DNA of 64,000 nt, taken from Salipiger pentaromativorans (GTDB taxonomy: Bacteria; Pseudomonadota; Alphaproteobacteria; Rhodobacterales; Rhodobacteraceae). Under the pieces are notes generated by a model. It was not told the DNA's origin, did no database searches, and saw nothing but the letters and a program-made list of their open reading frames with translations. Shown piece after piece: positions 35,887 through 46,536 of this stretch. The stretch's first letter is position 1. Every line of letters begins with the position of its first letter. The stretch spans positions 248,001 to 312,000 of the forward strand of contig NZ_JAMDHK010000002.1 of the NCBI RefSeq assembly GCF_024721115.1, given 5' to 3'. The position numbers and the translations under genes were made by a program.

Positions 35887-36069
35887 ATGGAAGACCTTAA
35901 CGCATTACTCGAACCCGGCATGCTGGTGTCGCATCCCGACCGTCCCGAATGGGGGATCGGGCAGGTGCAGTCCAACATTGGCGGGCGCATCACCGTCAAT
36001 TTCCGCGAACAGGGCAAGGTGGTGATCGACGGCCGGCATGTCACCCTCCTGCCGGTGTTCGACGACTAA
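35887..36069 (+). CDS. DUF3553 family small protein
   Basis: A 60-residue protein, MEDLNALLEPGMLVSHPDRPEWGIGQVQS.., with a predicted small beta-barrel like the CarD/UvrD C-terminal Tudor-like domain (GMLVxHPxxPEWGxGxVxS). DUF3553 proteins are common in Rhodobacterales and unassigned. The frame is open back to 35806, antisense to chpT, but the conserved domain begins at this Met. It is divergent from chpT across 27 bases, with a weak GGA ribosome site. Confidence 0.85.
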   Translation: MEDLNALLEPGMLVSHPDRPEWGIGQVQSNIGGRITVNFREQGKVVIDGRHVTLLPVFDD

Positions 36070-36191
36070 CCTAGGCGCCGAGGTGTTTCGGAAAGGTTAA
36101 CCCTCATCCCGCAACGAGGCGAGGACCGAAATCGGTTTCCCTCGGGCCCGGGGCGCATTATGAACCCGCGCAGGCGGGGCAAGAGGCAGGG

Positions 36192-36950
36192 ATGGCGCTG
36201 GACGAGACGGATTTCACGGTGCGGCTTGCACGCGACGCGGCGGATATCGCGGCGGCCCAGCGGCTGCGCTACGAGGTCTTCGTCGAGGAGCTGGGCGGCA
36301 GCGGCGCGCTGGTCGATCACGAGAACCGGCTGGAGCGCGACCGGTTCGATCCGTTCTTCGATCATCTTCTGCTGACCGATGCCCGGCGCGGCGGCGCCGT
36401 GGTGGGGGTCTACCGGCTGCTGCGCGACGACCAGGCCGCGGCGGCGGGACAGTTTTATTCCGAGGACGAATACGATTTGACCCTGCTGCGCCGCTCGGGG
36501 CGGCGGCTGCTGGAGCTGGGGCGATCCTGCCTGCATCCCGATTACCGGGGCGGCACGGCGATGATGCATCTGTGGCAGGCGCTGGCCGAGTATGTGCGCG
36601 ACCACGGGATCGAGCTGTTGTTCGGCACCGCCTCGTTCCACGGCACCGATGTGGCGCAACTGGCGCAGCCGCTGTCGCTGCTGCATCACCGCCATCTGGC
36701 GCCGCCGGCGCTGCGGGTGCGCTCGCGCCGGTTCCAGCGTATGGATCTGGTCCCCGAGGCCGAGATCGACCGGCGGCAGGCGATGCTCGAGGTGCCGGCG
36801 CTGATCAAGGGCTATCTGCGGCTTGGCGGCGTGGTGGGCGAGGGCGCCTATGTGGATCACGATTTCAACACCACCGACATCTGCCTGATCATGGATACCG
36901 CGCGGCTCAACGCCAAGGCGGCGGGGCTCTACACGCGGGGGCGCGGGTGA
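36192..36950 (+). CDS. olsB: L-ornithine N(alpha)-acyltransferase
   Basis: OlsB transfers a 3-hydroxyacyl chain from acyl carrier protein to ornithine, giving lyso-ornithine lipid. The 252-residue GNAT-fold protein shows the family N-terminus (QRLRYEVFVEELG), the acyl-donor region LLELGRSCLHPDYRGGTAMMHLWQAL and LLFGTASFHGTD. GAGG lies upstream of the ATG. The next gene (olsA) overlaps its stop by GTGA. Ornithine lipids are phosphate-free membrane lipids used by marine Rhodobacterales under phosphate limitation. Confidence 0.9.
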   Translation: MALDETDFTVRLARDAADIAAAQRLRYEVFVEELGGSGALVDHENRLERDRFDPFFDHLLLTDARRGGAVVGVYRLLRDDQAAAAGQFYSEDEYDLTLLRRSGRRLLELGRSCLHPDYRGGTAMMHLWQALAEYVRDHGIELLFGTASFHGTDVAQLAQPLSLLHHRHLAPPALRVRSRRFQRMDLVPEAEIDRRQAMLEVPALIKGYLRLGGVVGEGAYVDHDFNTTDICLIMDTARLNAKAAGLYTRGRG

Positions 36951-37771
36951 GCGGCCCGACCTGGCGCGGCGCGGCGCCGCCGGAAACGCGGCTTCGCGCT
37001 GCCGACTGGGGGCGGGTGATCTGGCGCGGCGGGTTGTTGGCGGGGGTGATCCTGCTGGGGCTGGCGCTGAAGCTGCTGCTGCGGCTCGTGGAGGCGCCGC
37101 TTTTCGGTCGGCGCCGTCCGGTGACGCCGTGGATCACCCAGGGCGTCTGCCGCGCGGCCTTTGTCATCCTGCGGATCCCGCTCGAGACGCGCGGGCCGCG
37201 TCTGGCCGGGCCGGGAGCGCTGGTGGCGAACCATTCCTCCTGGCTCGATATTTTCGCGCTGAACGCGCGGCGCAATGTCTATTTCGTTTCCAAGGCCGAG
37301 GTGGCGCGCTGGCCCCTGATCGGCTGGCTGGCGCGGGCCACGGGGACGGTGTTCATCACCCGTGACCCGCGCGAGGCCGCGGCCCAGAAGCGCGTCTTCG
37401 AGGAGCGGCTGCTGCACGGGCACCGCCTGCTGTTCTTCCCCGAGGGAACCTCGACGGACGGACAGAGGGTTCTTCCATTTAAGTCAACGCTTTTCGCGGC
37501 GTTCTTCACAGATAACTTGAAGCATGAAACGCAGCTTCAAGCGGTGACGGTGCTGTATCACGCGCCGCCGGGAGAGGATCCGCGCTACTATGGCTGGTGG
37601 GGCGATATGGATTTCGGCCCGCATCTGCTCAAGCTGCTGGGCGCGCGGCAGCGGGGCCGTGTGGAGCTGATCTATCATCCGCCGGTGCGGGTGGACGAAC
37701 ATCCCAACCGCAAGACTCTGGCGGCGCATCTGGAAGCGCAGGTGCGCGCGGCGCATCCCTACGGCAGCTAG
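36947..37771 (+). CDS. olsA: Lyso-ornithine lipid O-acyltransferase
   Basis: OlsA adds the second acyl chain to lyso-ornithine lipid. Translation probably begins at GTG 36947, overlapping the olsB stop (GTGA), giving 274 residues, the usual family length; the longer frame from 36572 is antisense-type reading of olsB. The acyltransferase motifs are NHSSWLD (His96, Asp101 of HxxxxD) and FPEGTSTDG. A hydrophobic segment near residues 25-45 anchors it to the inner membrane. Translational coupling with olsB supports the pathway assignment. Confidence 0.9.
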   Translation: MSGPTWRGAAPPETRLRAADWGRVIWRGGLLAGVILLGLALKLLLRLVEAPLFGRRRPVTPWITQGVCRAAFVILRIPLETRGPRLAGPGALVANHSSWLDIFALNARRNVYFVSKAEVARWPLIGWLARATGTVFITRDPREAAAQKRVFEERLLHGHRLLFFPEGTSTDGQRVLPFKSTLFAAFFTDNLKHETQLQAVTVLYHAPPGEDPRYYGWWGDMDFGPHLLKLLGARQRGRVELIYHPPVRVDEHPNRKTLAAHLEAQVRAAHPYGS

Positions 37772-37778
37772 CCGGGTC

Positions 37779-38399
37779 TCAGCCCATCGCGGCGATGAGG
37801 GTCTTCAATGCCGCCGCGGCGTCGTCCTCGGCCCAGATCTCCTCGCCGATGCCGAAGAAATCGGTGACCGGGGTGAGCGCGGTCACAAGCTCGGGGGTCA
37901 GCCCGCCCTCGGCGACCACGGGCAGTTCGATCATCTGCGACCACCACTCGAAGAGCTCGGGCGCGGCCAGCGTGCCATCGCCCAGCGAGGCGCCGCCCAC
38001 GGGGCCGAAGGACACGTAATCGGCGCCGTTCTCGCCGGCGGTCATGCCGTCATGTTTCGAGGCGCCGCAGAAGGCGCCGACGATGGCATCGGCGCCCAGC
38101 TCCTTGCGCGCATGGCGCACCGAGCGCGACCCGTCGGTCAGATGCACCCCGTCGAGCCCCAGCCGCTGCGCCAGCACCACATGGGTGTCGATCACCAGCG
38201 CCACGTCATGGGCATGGGCCACCTCGCGCACCGCATCCGCCGCGCGCAGCAGCTTGTCTTCGTCGCGTGTGGCGAGCGCCAGGCGGATGCAGGCGATCTC
38301 GGCCGTGTCGAGCACCGCGGAGAGCCGCGCAGGAAAGGCGCTGAGATCGAACTCCGGCGGGGTGATGAGATAGAGCTGGGGCAGGTCGGTTTCGGCCAT
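37779..38399 (-). CDS. Thiamine phosphate synthase family protein
   Basis: A 206-residue TIM-barrel protein of the ThiE/TenI superfamily. LYLITPPEF at the N-terminus, DGVHLTDGSRSVRHARKELG, VGAFCGASKHDGMTAGENGADYVSFGPV and VVAEGGLTPE follow the ThiE order. ThiE joins the pyrimidine and thiazole parts of thiamine. Typical substrate-binding residues of ThiE (the pyrimidine-binding region) are not all recognisable and no thi genes are nearby, so an atypical or TenI-like role is possible. It is tail-to-tail with olsA. Confidence 0.75.
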   Translation of the reverse strand: MAETDLPQLYLITPPEFDLSAFPARLSAVLDTAEIACIRLALATRDEDKLLRAADAVREVAHAHDVALVIDTHVVLAQRLGLDGVHLTDGSRSVRHARKELGADAIVGAFCGASKHDGMTAGENGADYVSFGPVGGASLGDGTLAAPELFEWWSQMIELPVVAEGGLTPELVTALTPVTDFFGIGEEIWAEDDAAAALKTLIAAMG

Positions 38400-38461
38400 G
38401 GCGGGGCTCCTCGGGCGTGGTCCGGCCCCTATATCGCGTTAAACGGCGCGGTGCCAAGGGG

Positions 38462-38791
38462 TTACTTGGGCGGCAGGGTTGCCGTGAAATCCAGCGCCAT
38501 GGTCAGAAGGCCGTCGCGGATCGCGTCGTCGGCCATGGCGTCTTTGCCGGCCTCGATAAAGCCGCCCATGCGCCGCCCGCCCATGATCGCGGGACCGACG
38601 CCGGGCAATGCCTGGGCCACGTCCTGCGCCGCCTTGCCGACCCGAAAGAGCCCGCCGGCGTTCCGGACGCCGCAGATCATATTGCCGTCGCGCAGAAAGC
38701 AGAGCGCGCCGAACATGCGTTTCTCGTCAAGCCCCGGAAGCCCGTCGAGCGCGTCGCGCAGGGTTTCGGCCAGCCCTTCGTCATAGGCCAT
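38462..38791 (-). CDS. TfoX/Sxy N-terminal domain protein
   Basis: A 109-residue protein with the TfoX-N domain: DALDGLPGLDEKRMFGALCFLRDGNMICGV is diagnostic. The C-terminal TfoX domain is absent. Full-length TfoX activates competence genes in gammaproteobacteria; isolated N domains have unknown roles. An AGGAG stands five bases before the Met at 38791, making it better than the Met 15 bases upstream. Confidence 0.85.
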   Translation of the reverse strand: MAYDEGLAETLRDALDGLPGLDEKRMFGALCFLRDGNMICGVRNAGGLFRVGKAAQDVAQALPGVGPAIMGGRRMGGFIEAGKDAMADDAIRDGLLTMALDFTATLPPK

Positions 38792-38833
38792 AGGCGCTCC
38801 TGTCATCCGTTTGCACCGAGCTTAGCCGCCGGA

Positions 38834-38867
38834 TGCCTCCGGCGGGGATATTTTCAGGCCAATGGAA
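38834..38867 (+). repeat. Dispersed repeat A, intergenic copy
   Basis: GCCTCCGGCGGGGATATTTT followed by CAGGCCAATGGAA between the TfoX-N gene and the methyltransferase gene; the 3' half has the variant 'CCAATGGAA'. Confidence 0.65.
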
Positions 38868-38926
38868 GCGGGCTTGCCCTCGTTTTGCGGGGCCTTTACT
38901 CAGGCGGCGTTGATCATGGAGGGGCG

Positions 38927-39670
38927 ATGCCCGGCGAACAGAGACAGCCTGCCTTTGTGCTGGTGCGGCCCCAGATGGGCGAGAATATCGGCGCGGCGGC
39001 GCGGGCGATGTGGAATTTCGGCCTCGACCGCATGCGGCTGGTGAGCCCGCGCGACGGCTGGCCCAACCCGTCCTCGGTGGCCATGGCCTCGGGCGCGGGG
39101 CGGTTGCTGGACGCTGCGGTGCTGAGCGAAGACGTGGCGGGCGCCCTGGGCGATTGCGATCTGGTCTTCGCCACCACGGCCCGGCAGCGCGGCATGACCA
39201 AGCCGGTCTATTCTCCGGAAGAGGCGATGCGCGAAGCGGCGGCGCGGATCGCTGCCGGAGGCCGGGTTGCGGTGATGTTCGGGCCCGAGCGCGCGGGGCT
39301 CGAAAACGCCGATGTGGCGCAGGCGAATGCGATCATCTCGGTGCCGGTGAACCCGGAATTCCCCTCGCTGAACCTTGCGCAATGCGTGCTGCTTTGCGCC
39401 TATGAGTGGCGCCGGGCGAGCACCGAGGTCGCCGCGCGGCGCGACGAGATGGCCGGGGCGGAATGGGCCAGCGGCATCGAGGTCGAGAAGCTCGCCGAGC
39501 ATTACGAAGAGCGGCTGGAGGAGGCGGGGTTCTTTTTCCCCGACCACAAGGCGCCGGCGATGAAGCTGACGCTGCGCAACCTCTGGAGCCGCATGCCGCT
39601 GACGCGCGAGGATGTGCGCACGCTCCACGGGATCATGCGCCAGATGGTGCGCTGGAAGGAGCGCGGCTGA
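38927..39670 (+). CDS. trmJ: TrmJ-like RNA 2'-O-methyltransferase (SpoU/TrmH superfamily)
   Basis: A 247-residue SPOUT methyltransferase. The knot motifs are LVRPQMGENIGAAARAMWNFGLDRMRLVSPRDGWP (motif 1 with NIGAAAR), VMFGPERAGLENADVAQAN (motif 2) and PEFPSLNLAQCVLLCAYEW (motif 3). This arrangement is that of TrmJ, which methylates position 32 of several tRNAs. GGAGGGG precedes the ATG. The frame open back to 38417 is antisense to the TfoX-N and ThiE genes and is not real. Confidence 0.88.
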   Translation: MPGEQRQPAFVLVRPQMGENIGAAARAMWNFGLDRMRLVSPRDGWPNPSSVAMASGAGRLLDAAVLSEDVAGALGDCDLVFATTARQRGMTKPVYSPEEAMREAAARIAAGGRVAVMFGPERAGLENADVAQANAIISVPVNPEFPSLNLAQCVLLCAYEWRRASTEVAARRDEMAGAEWASGIEVEKLAEHYEERLEEAGFFFPDHKAPAMKLTLRNLWSRMPLTREDVRTLHGIMRQMVRWKERG

Positions 39671-39811
39671 GCCTCTGGCCCCGGACCGCACTCCGGGGCG
39701 GGTTTCATCGCCGGGCCTGCGGCGATGCGGCCCCGGTGCGACGGCCGGGGCGGGGTTGAAGCGCCACGGGGGCGGCCCTATCGTCCGCCTTGGATCAAGG
39801 AGAGGGACATC

Positions 39812-40957
39812 ATGGCCGAAAAGCGCAAGCTCTTCGAGGAGGTCGGCGCCGAGGCGCCCAGGGCACAGCCTGCGGGCGGCATGATCGACAAGGGCCGGGG
39901 CGGCGCGCGTGGCGCCATCCGGCTTTGGCTAATGGCGATCTTTGCGCTGGTCATGGCGATGATCGTGGTGGGCGGGCTGACCCGGCTCACCGATAGCGGG
40001 CTGTCGATCACCGAGTGGAAGCCCTTTACCGGGGCCCTGCCGCCGATGACCCAGACCGACTGGGAGGCGGAATTCGCGCTGTATCAGGAGATCCCGGAAT
40101 TCCAGTTGCAGAACAACCAGATGACCCTGTCCGAGTTCAAGGGAATCTACTGGTGGGAATGGGGCCACCGGCAGCTTGGCCGGGTGATCGGGCTGGTCTG
40201 GGCCCTGGGCTTTTTCGGCTTTCTGGCGGCGCGCAAGATCCCCACGGGCTGGGCGGGGCGGCTGTTCGGCATCGGCGTGCTGGGCGGGGTGCAGGGCGCC
40301 ATCGGCTGGTGGATGGTCTCCTCGGGGCTGCAAGGCGAGATGCTCGACGTGGCCTCTTACCGGCTGGCGACGCATCTGGGGCTCGCCTTCGTGATCCTCG
40401 GGCTCATTGCCTGGTATGTCTTCGCGCTTGGCCGCGAGGAACGCGATCTGATGCAGGCGCGGCGCGGGCGCGAGGCCAAGCTGTTCTCGATGGGCACGGG
40501 GCTGATGCATTTCGCCTTCTTGCAGATTCTGCTGGGCGCGCTGGTGGCGGGGATCGACGCCGGGCGCAGCTATACCGACTGGCCGCTGATGGCGGGCGGG
40601 GTCTTTCCGCCGCAGCCCTTCGATCTGGTGCCGCTCTGGCGCAACTTCTTCGAGGATCCGGGTCTGGTGCAGTTCATGCACCGCATGGCGGGTTATCTGC
40701 TGTTCATCTTCGGCCTCGTGACCTGGCTCAGGGCGCGCAAATCGCCCAATGCCGACACGCGGTTCCGCTTCAACGCGGTGATGGCGATGCTGGCGCTTCA
40801 AGTGGTGCTGGGCGTGGTCACCGTGCTCTATGTGGCGCAGATGCATATCGCCATCACCCACCAGATCGGCGCGATCGCGCTTTGGGTGCTGATCATCCGC
40901 GCGCGGTTCGGCGCGCAATATCCCAAGACCCAATCCATCCGGGGGAGTGTGAAATGA
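39812..40957 (+). CDS. ctaA: Heme A synthase
   Basis: Heme A synthase oxidises heme O to heme A for cytochrome c oxidase. The 381-residue membrane protein has eight hydrophobic segments and the alphaproteobacterial COX15 motifs: GGLTRLTDSGLSITEWKP at the first helix, EFKGIYWWEWGHRQLGR, ATHLGLAFVILG, VAGIDAGRSYTDWPLMAG, FMHRMAGY and ITHQIGAIAL, which include the heme-ligating histidines. GGAGAGGGA precedes the start. The carboxypeptidase gene overlaps its stop by ATGA; other ctaB/coxI genes are not here. Confidence 0.95.
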   Translation: MAEKRKLFEEVGAEAPRAQPAGGMIDKGRGGARGAIRLWLMAIFALVMAMIVVGGLTRLTDSGLSITEWKPFTGALPPMTQTDWEAEFALYQEIPEFQLQNNQMTLSEFKGIYWWEWGHRQLGRVIGLVWALGFFGFLAARKIPTGWAGRLFGIGVLGGVQGAIGWWMVSSGLQGEMLDVASYRLATHLGLAFVILGLIAWYVFALGREERDLMQARRGREAKLFSMGTGLMHFAFLQILLGALVAGIDAGRSYTDWPLMAGGVFPPQPFDLVPLWRNFFEDPGLVQFMHRMAGYLLFIFGLVTWLRARKSPNADTRFRFNAVMAMLALQVVLGVVTVLYVAQMHIAITHQIGAIALWVLIIRARFGAQYPKTQSIRGSVK

Positions 40958-42429
40958 GTGCTTTTGATGCGTTGATGAGCTTTCAGCGGGAAACCGGCGC
41001 GCTGGCGCAGGTCGCTGGACGGCTGGGCTGGGATCAGGAGACGATGATGCCGCGCGGCGCCGCGGATCAGCGCGCCGAGGAGATGGCGGCGCTGGAATCG
41101 GTGCTGCACGCGCGCCGGACCGATCCGCGCGTGGGGCAGTGGCTGGAGGCCATCGACCCGGCGGCGCTGGACGCGGACGGGGCGGCGCAGATCCGGCACA
41201 TCCGGCGGTCCTTCGAACGGGCGAACCGGGTGCCGGCCAGGCTCGCCGCCGATCTCGCGCGGCTCACCAGCCGGGCGCACCGGATCTGGGCGGAAGCCCG
41301 GGCCGACGACGATTTTGCCGCCTTCGCGCCGGTGCTCAAGGAGGTGGTGCAGCTCAAGCGCGAGGAAGGCGCGGCGCTGGCGGCGGGGGGCGATGTCTAT
41401 GACGCGATGCTCGACGATTACGAGCCGGGCGCCACGGCCGCACAGCTTGAGGAGATGTTCGGGGCCCTGCGCCCGCGTCTCGTCGCGCTGCGGCAGGCGG
41501 TGCTGGAAAGGCCGCAGCCCAAGCCGCTGAGCGGGACTTTCGACGAGCAGGCGCAGATGAAGCTGGCGCGGCTGGTGGCCAAGACCTTCGGCTATGAGAT
41601 GGCGCGCGGGCGGCTCGACAAATCGGTGCACCCCTTCACCTCGGGCTCTGGCGACGACGTGCGGATCACCACGCGGACCAATGCGCTCGACCCGTTCAAC
41701 TGCCTGTATTCGACCATCCACGAGGTCGGCCACGGCTGTTACGAGCTGGCGATCCGCGGCGATTATCGCTTCACGCCGCTGGGGCAAGGCGTGTCCATGG
41801 GCGTGCATGAAAGCCAGAGCCGGATCTACGAGAACCAGCTTGGCCGTTCGCGCGCCTTCACCGCCTGGCTGTACGACCGGATGACCGAGCTTTTCGGCGA
41901 TCTCGGTCTGGACGGGCCCGGGGCGTTCTATGCGGCGGTGAACCGGGTGCAGAACGGCTTTATCCGCACCGAGGCGGACGAGGTGCAGTACAACCTGCAT
42001 GTTCTGCTGCGCTTCGATCTGGAGCGGGCGCTGATTTCGGGCGATCTCGAGGTGACCGATCTCGAAGCCGCCTGGAACGAGCGGTTCCTCAAGGATTTCG
42101 GCTTTGCGGTGGACAGGCCCTCGGACGGGGTGTTGCAGGATGTGCACTGGTCGGCGGGGCTGTTCGGCTATTTCCCGACCTACTCGCTGGGCAATGTCTA
42201 TGCCGGCTGTCTGCACAAGGCGCTGCGCGCGGCGCAGCCCGATCTGGATGCGCAGATGGCGGCGGGCACGCTGTCCGGAGCGACGGACTGGCTGCGCGAC
42301 CATGTGCAGCAATTCGGCGGGCTTTACGAGCCGCGCAGCGTGATCGAGATGGCTTGCGGCGAAGCGCCGACCGAGGCGCCGCTGCTCGATTATCTCGAAG
42401 AGAAGTTCGGCGCGATCTACAGCCTGTGA
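40954..42429 (+). CDS. M32 family metallocarboxypeptidase
   Basis: A 491-residue zinc carboxypeptidase of the M32 (thermostable carboxypeptidase Taq) family. The zinc site HEVGH is at His256-His260 in STIHEVGHGCYE, with the third ligand in the downstream GVHESQSRIYENQLGRS. The substrate-side motif HPFTSGSGDDVRITTR and the late QYNLHVLLRFDLERALISGDLEVTDLEAAWN are also typical. Cytoplasmic, no signal peptide. Its ATG overlaps the ctaA stop. Confidence 0.94.
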   Translation: MSAFDALMSFQRETGALAQVAGRLGWDQETMMPRGAADQRAEEMAALESVLHARRTDPRVGQWLEAIDPAALDADGAAQIRHIRRSFERANRVPARLAADLARLTSRAHRIWAEARADDDFAAFAPVLKEVVQLKREEGAALAAGGDVYDAMLDDYEPGATAAQLEEMFGALRPRLVALRQAVLERPQPKPLSGTFDEQAQMKLARLVAKTFGYEMARGRLDKSVHPFTSGSGDDVRITTRTNALDPFNCLYSTIHEVGHGCYELAIRGDYRFTPLGQGVSMGVHESQSRIYENQLGRSRAFTAWLYDRMTELFGDLGLDGPGAFYAAVNRVQNGFIRTEADEVQYNLHVLLRFDLERALISGDLEVTDLEAAWNERFLKDFGFAVDRPSDGVLQDVHWSAGLFGYFPTYSLGNVYAGCLHKALRAAQPDLDAQMAAGTLSGATDWLRDHVQQFGGLYEPRSVIEMACGEAPTEAPLLDYLEEKFGAIYSL

Positions 42430-42507
42430 CGGCGGTGCCCCGGCTCTTCCGGGGTGCGTCCTTTGTTCAACGCATCAGGAAGGTGGCGCAAGAGGTCATT
42501 TCAAAAC

Positions 42508-42538
42508 AAAAAAAGGGCGGCCCAAAACACGGCCGCCC
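42508..42538 (-). terminator. Intrinsic terminator of the downstream membrane-protein gene
   Basis: On the minus strand GGGCGGCC (42531-42538) pairs with GGCCGCCC (42515-42522) with an eight-base loop and is followed by seven T's (plus-strand A-run 42508-42514). Confidence 0.85.
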
Positions 42539-42597
42539 AGTCTTCGGGTGTTATCCGATTTTTGCTGCCGCGGGTGGCAGGGACGCAGATGGGGGCA

Positions 42598-42990
42598 TCA
42601 GATCGCCCCGCGCCATCCCGCGCGCAGCATGCTGAACTTGCCGCCGCCAAAGATCACCAGAGGCAGGGCAAGCAGAACCACGAAGGCACTGTTGAGCAAC
42701 GTGTCGGTGCTGGCCTGGTTCAGACCCGGGTTGACCACCTCGAGTCCGATATAGAGCGCCAGCCCCATGAGAGCGACAATGCGGGTGCGCACGCCGAACA
42801 ACAGCCAGATGCTGACGGTTGCGAGAAGCGTGCAGAGCAGAGCGGTGGTCAGGCCGACATGGCGAGGAGAGATATACCAGCCGATCTGCATGGCGTCGGT
42901 GCGAAAGAATTCGCCCGCGACGGTATAGCCGAGGATCGCGGCCAACGCGACGCGCAGCGCGCACTGAAGCACGGAGAGTGTTTTGGTCAT
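42598..42990 (-). CDS. Small integral membrane protein, DoxX-like
   Basis: A 130-residue membrane protein with four hydrophobic segments (around residues 5-20, 48-66, 72-90 and 100-118). The overall shape and the LNSAFVVLLALPLVIFGGG segment resemble DoxX-type proteins, but no diagnostic residue pattern is certain. A Met 15 codons upstream is in frame; MTKTLSVLQ at 42990 is preferred because the hydrophobic region follows directly. It ends in its own terminator. Confidence 0.65.
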   Translation of the reverse strand: MTKTLSVLQCALRVALAAILGYTVAGEFFRTDAMQIGWYISPRHVGLTTALLCTLLATVSIWLLFGVRTRIVALMGLALYIGLEVVNPGLNQASTDTLLNSAFVVLLALPLVIFGGGKFSMLRAGWRGAI

Positions 42991-43089
42991 TGCCTGCTCG
43001 AATTTCTTCTTTTGGTTGTAGGCAACCTGTGCCAAAGCGTCGCAAGAGCCAAGATCGAATTCCGAAACGCTGCGCTTGCAAAAATGGAA

Positions 43090-43950
43090 CTACTCGTTTG
43101 CGGCGCTCGCGGCGGTTGAATCCGCCAGATCCTCGAAACAGCAGACGATCCAATCCAGCGCGCGGCGGATGCCCGGATCGTTGCGGCGGCTTTCGTGGTA
43201 GAACAGCCAGAAATCCGAGATCCACGGCGCCATATCGGGGTCGAGCGGAACCATGCCGGGGATTTTCGCCGCCAGCAGATCGGGCAGCGGGCCGGGCAGG
43301 CGGGTCTCCTGCACGATTCTGGACAGGGCGACCAGGCTATCGACGCGAAGCTGGGGCGGGCAGCCAAAGGCTTCGTGTCCGAAGCGCATCTGCGGCGAGG
43401 CATCATGCGCCTCGCTGAGCCCGGCCCAGTCCGTCGTCAGTTCACGATCACGAAAGCGGTAGAAACGCGAGGCCATGCTGCCGATCTTGCGCGTGACGAT
43501 CCGGCCCTGATCGGGGCGAGTTGTCTGGATCACCAGATCGTTTTCGCCCAGCCCCTCCTTGAACATCCGGTCGGAGAAGGTCAGCCGGACGCCCTCGAGC
43601 ATCTTGTGATGCCGGGTCAGCCCGGGAAACAGGATGGCAGCGGTGACGACCGGCAGGCTGCCGATATTGATCGTGACCGGTTCCGAGGCGTTGTCCACCG
43701 CCTGGCTGTTCAGGGTCGCCTGAAGCTGGCCGTCGAAATGCTGGGCAAGCTGGATCAGCGACGAGACTGCGTCCGAGGGGCGCCAGCCGTCGCCGGTTTT
43801 GACGAAGGCAGGTTTGCCCAGTGTCTCCGACAGGCGGTCGATCCGGCGCGACACGGTGGCCGTGTTGGTGCCGAGGATCTTCGCGGCAGCGGTCATGGTT
43901 CCGGTTTTGGACAGCGCCACCAGAAAGCGCAGATCGTCCCAGTTGTTCAT
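43090..43950 (-). CDS. LysR family transcriptional regulator
   Basis: A 286-residue LysR-type regulator. The helix-turn-helix is at residues 5-45 (DDLRFLVALSKTGTMTAAAKILGTNTATVSRRIDRL). The effector domain (about 90-280) has the usual LTRHHKMLEGVRLTF and VQETRLPGPLPDLLAAKIPGMVPLDPDMAPW segments. The target is not indicated; LysR proteins usually act on a neighbouring gene, here possibly the membrane protein 99 bases away on the same strand. Confidence 0.88.
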   Translation of the reverse strand: MNNWDDLRFLVALSKTGTMTAAAKILGTNTATVSRRIDRLSETLGKPAFVKTGDGWRPSDAVSSLIQLAQHFDGQLQATLNSQAVDNASEPVTINIGSLPVVTAAILFPGLTRHHKMLEGVRLTFSDRMFKEGLGENDLVIQTTRPDQGRIVTRKIGSMASRFYRFRDRELTTDWAGLSEAHDASPQMRFGHEAFGCPPQLRVDSLVALSRIVQETRLPGPLPDLLAAKIPGMVPLDPDMAPWISDFWLFYHESRRNDPGIRRALDWIVCCFEDLADSTAASAANE

Positions 43951-44282
43951 GTCTCGCGGTCGTTTTCATACGGTGAGAGGAGGCACACACAGAACACAGA
44001 CCGCGCAACAGAGCGCGGCGAACGGAAAAACGCTTTTAAAGGGAGGGTCGGGGAGGGTTTTCCCCTAAAAGATGTTCCACTCGTAAACGTTTAGAGTGGG
44101 GTCGGCATTTTTGCAATCACGTTTTTTCGCATCTGCAAACAGGCGAAAACACGCCCTCGCCACGGCCTTGCGACCGGTGACTATTTTATCGGCAATGCGG
44201 GTGGCAGGAGGCAAGGGTGACGTGGCTGCCACCCCGCCGCCGCGGCGCGGGGTGTTGCAAGTCAGACCCGCCTGGTGGGATC
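43951..44282. other. Gene-free interval between the LysR gene and purL
   Basis: No open frame with a ribosome site is convincing. Features seen are the GGGGAGGGTTTTCCCC stretch near 44050, a 23-bp imperfect palindrome at 44077-44099 (CCACTC-G-TAAACGTTTA-GAGTGG), a T-run at 44107, and a GC stem (CACCCCGC 44230-44237 / GCGGGGTG 44247-44254) beyond purL. The palindrome may be an operator. Confidence 0.45.
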
Positions 44283-46442
<2,160 letters not shown>

Positions 46443-46536
46443 GATCTTCCCCTCTGGCAGACTTGGCCGCTCTTTAAGCCATGGCCGGGGCAGGGGGAAG
46501 GGGGCGCGGGCGATCAGACGGCCATGGCGCCGAAGA

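Noticed and set aside
44230-44254. GC hairpin after purL as an intrinsic terminator
   Set aside because: No T-run follows the stem on the purL strand; it may only stabilise the 3' end.
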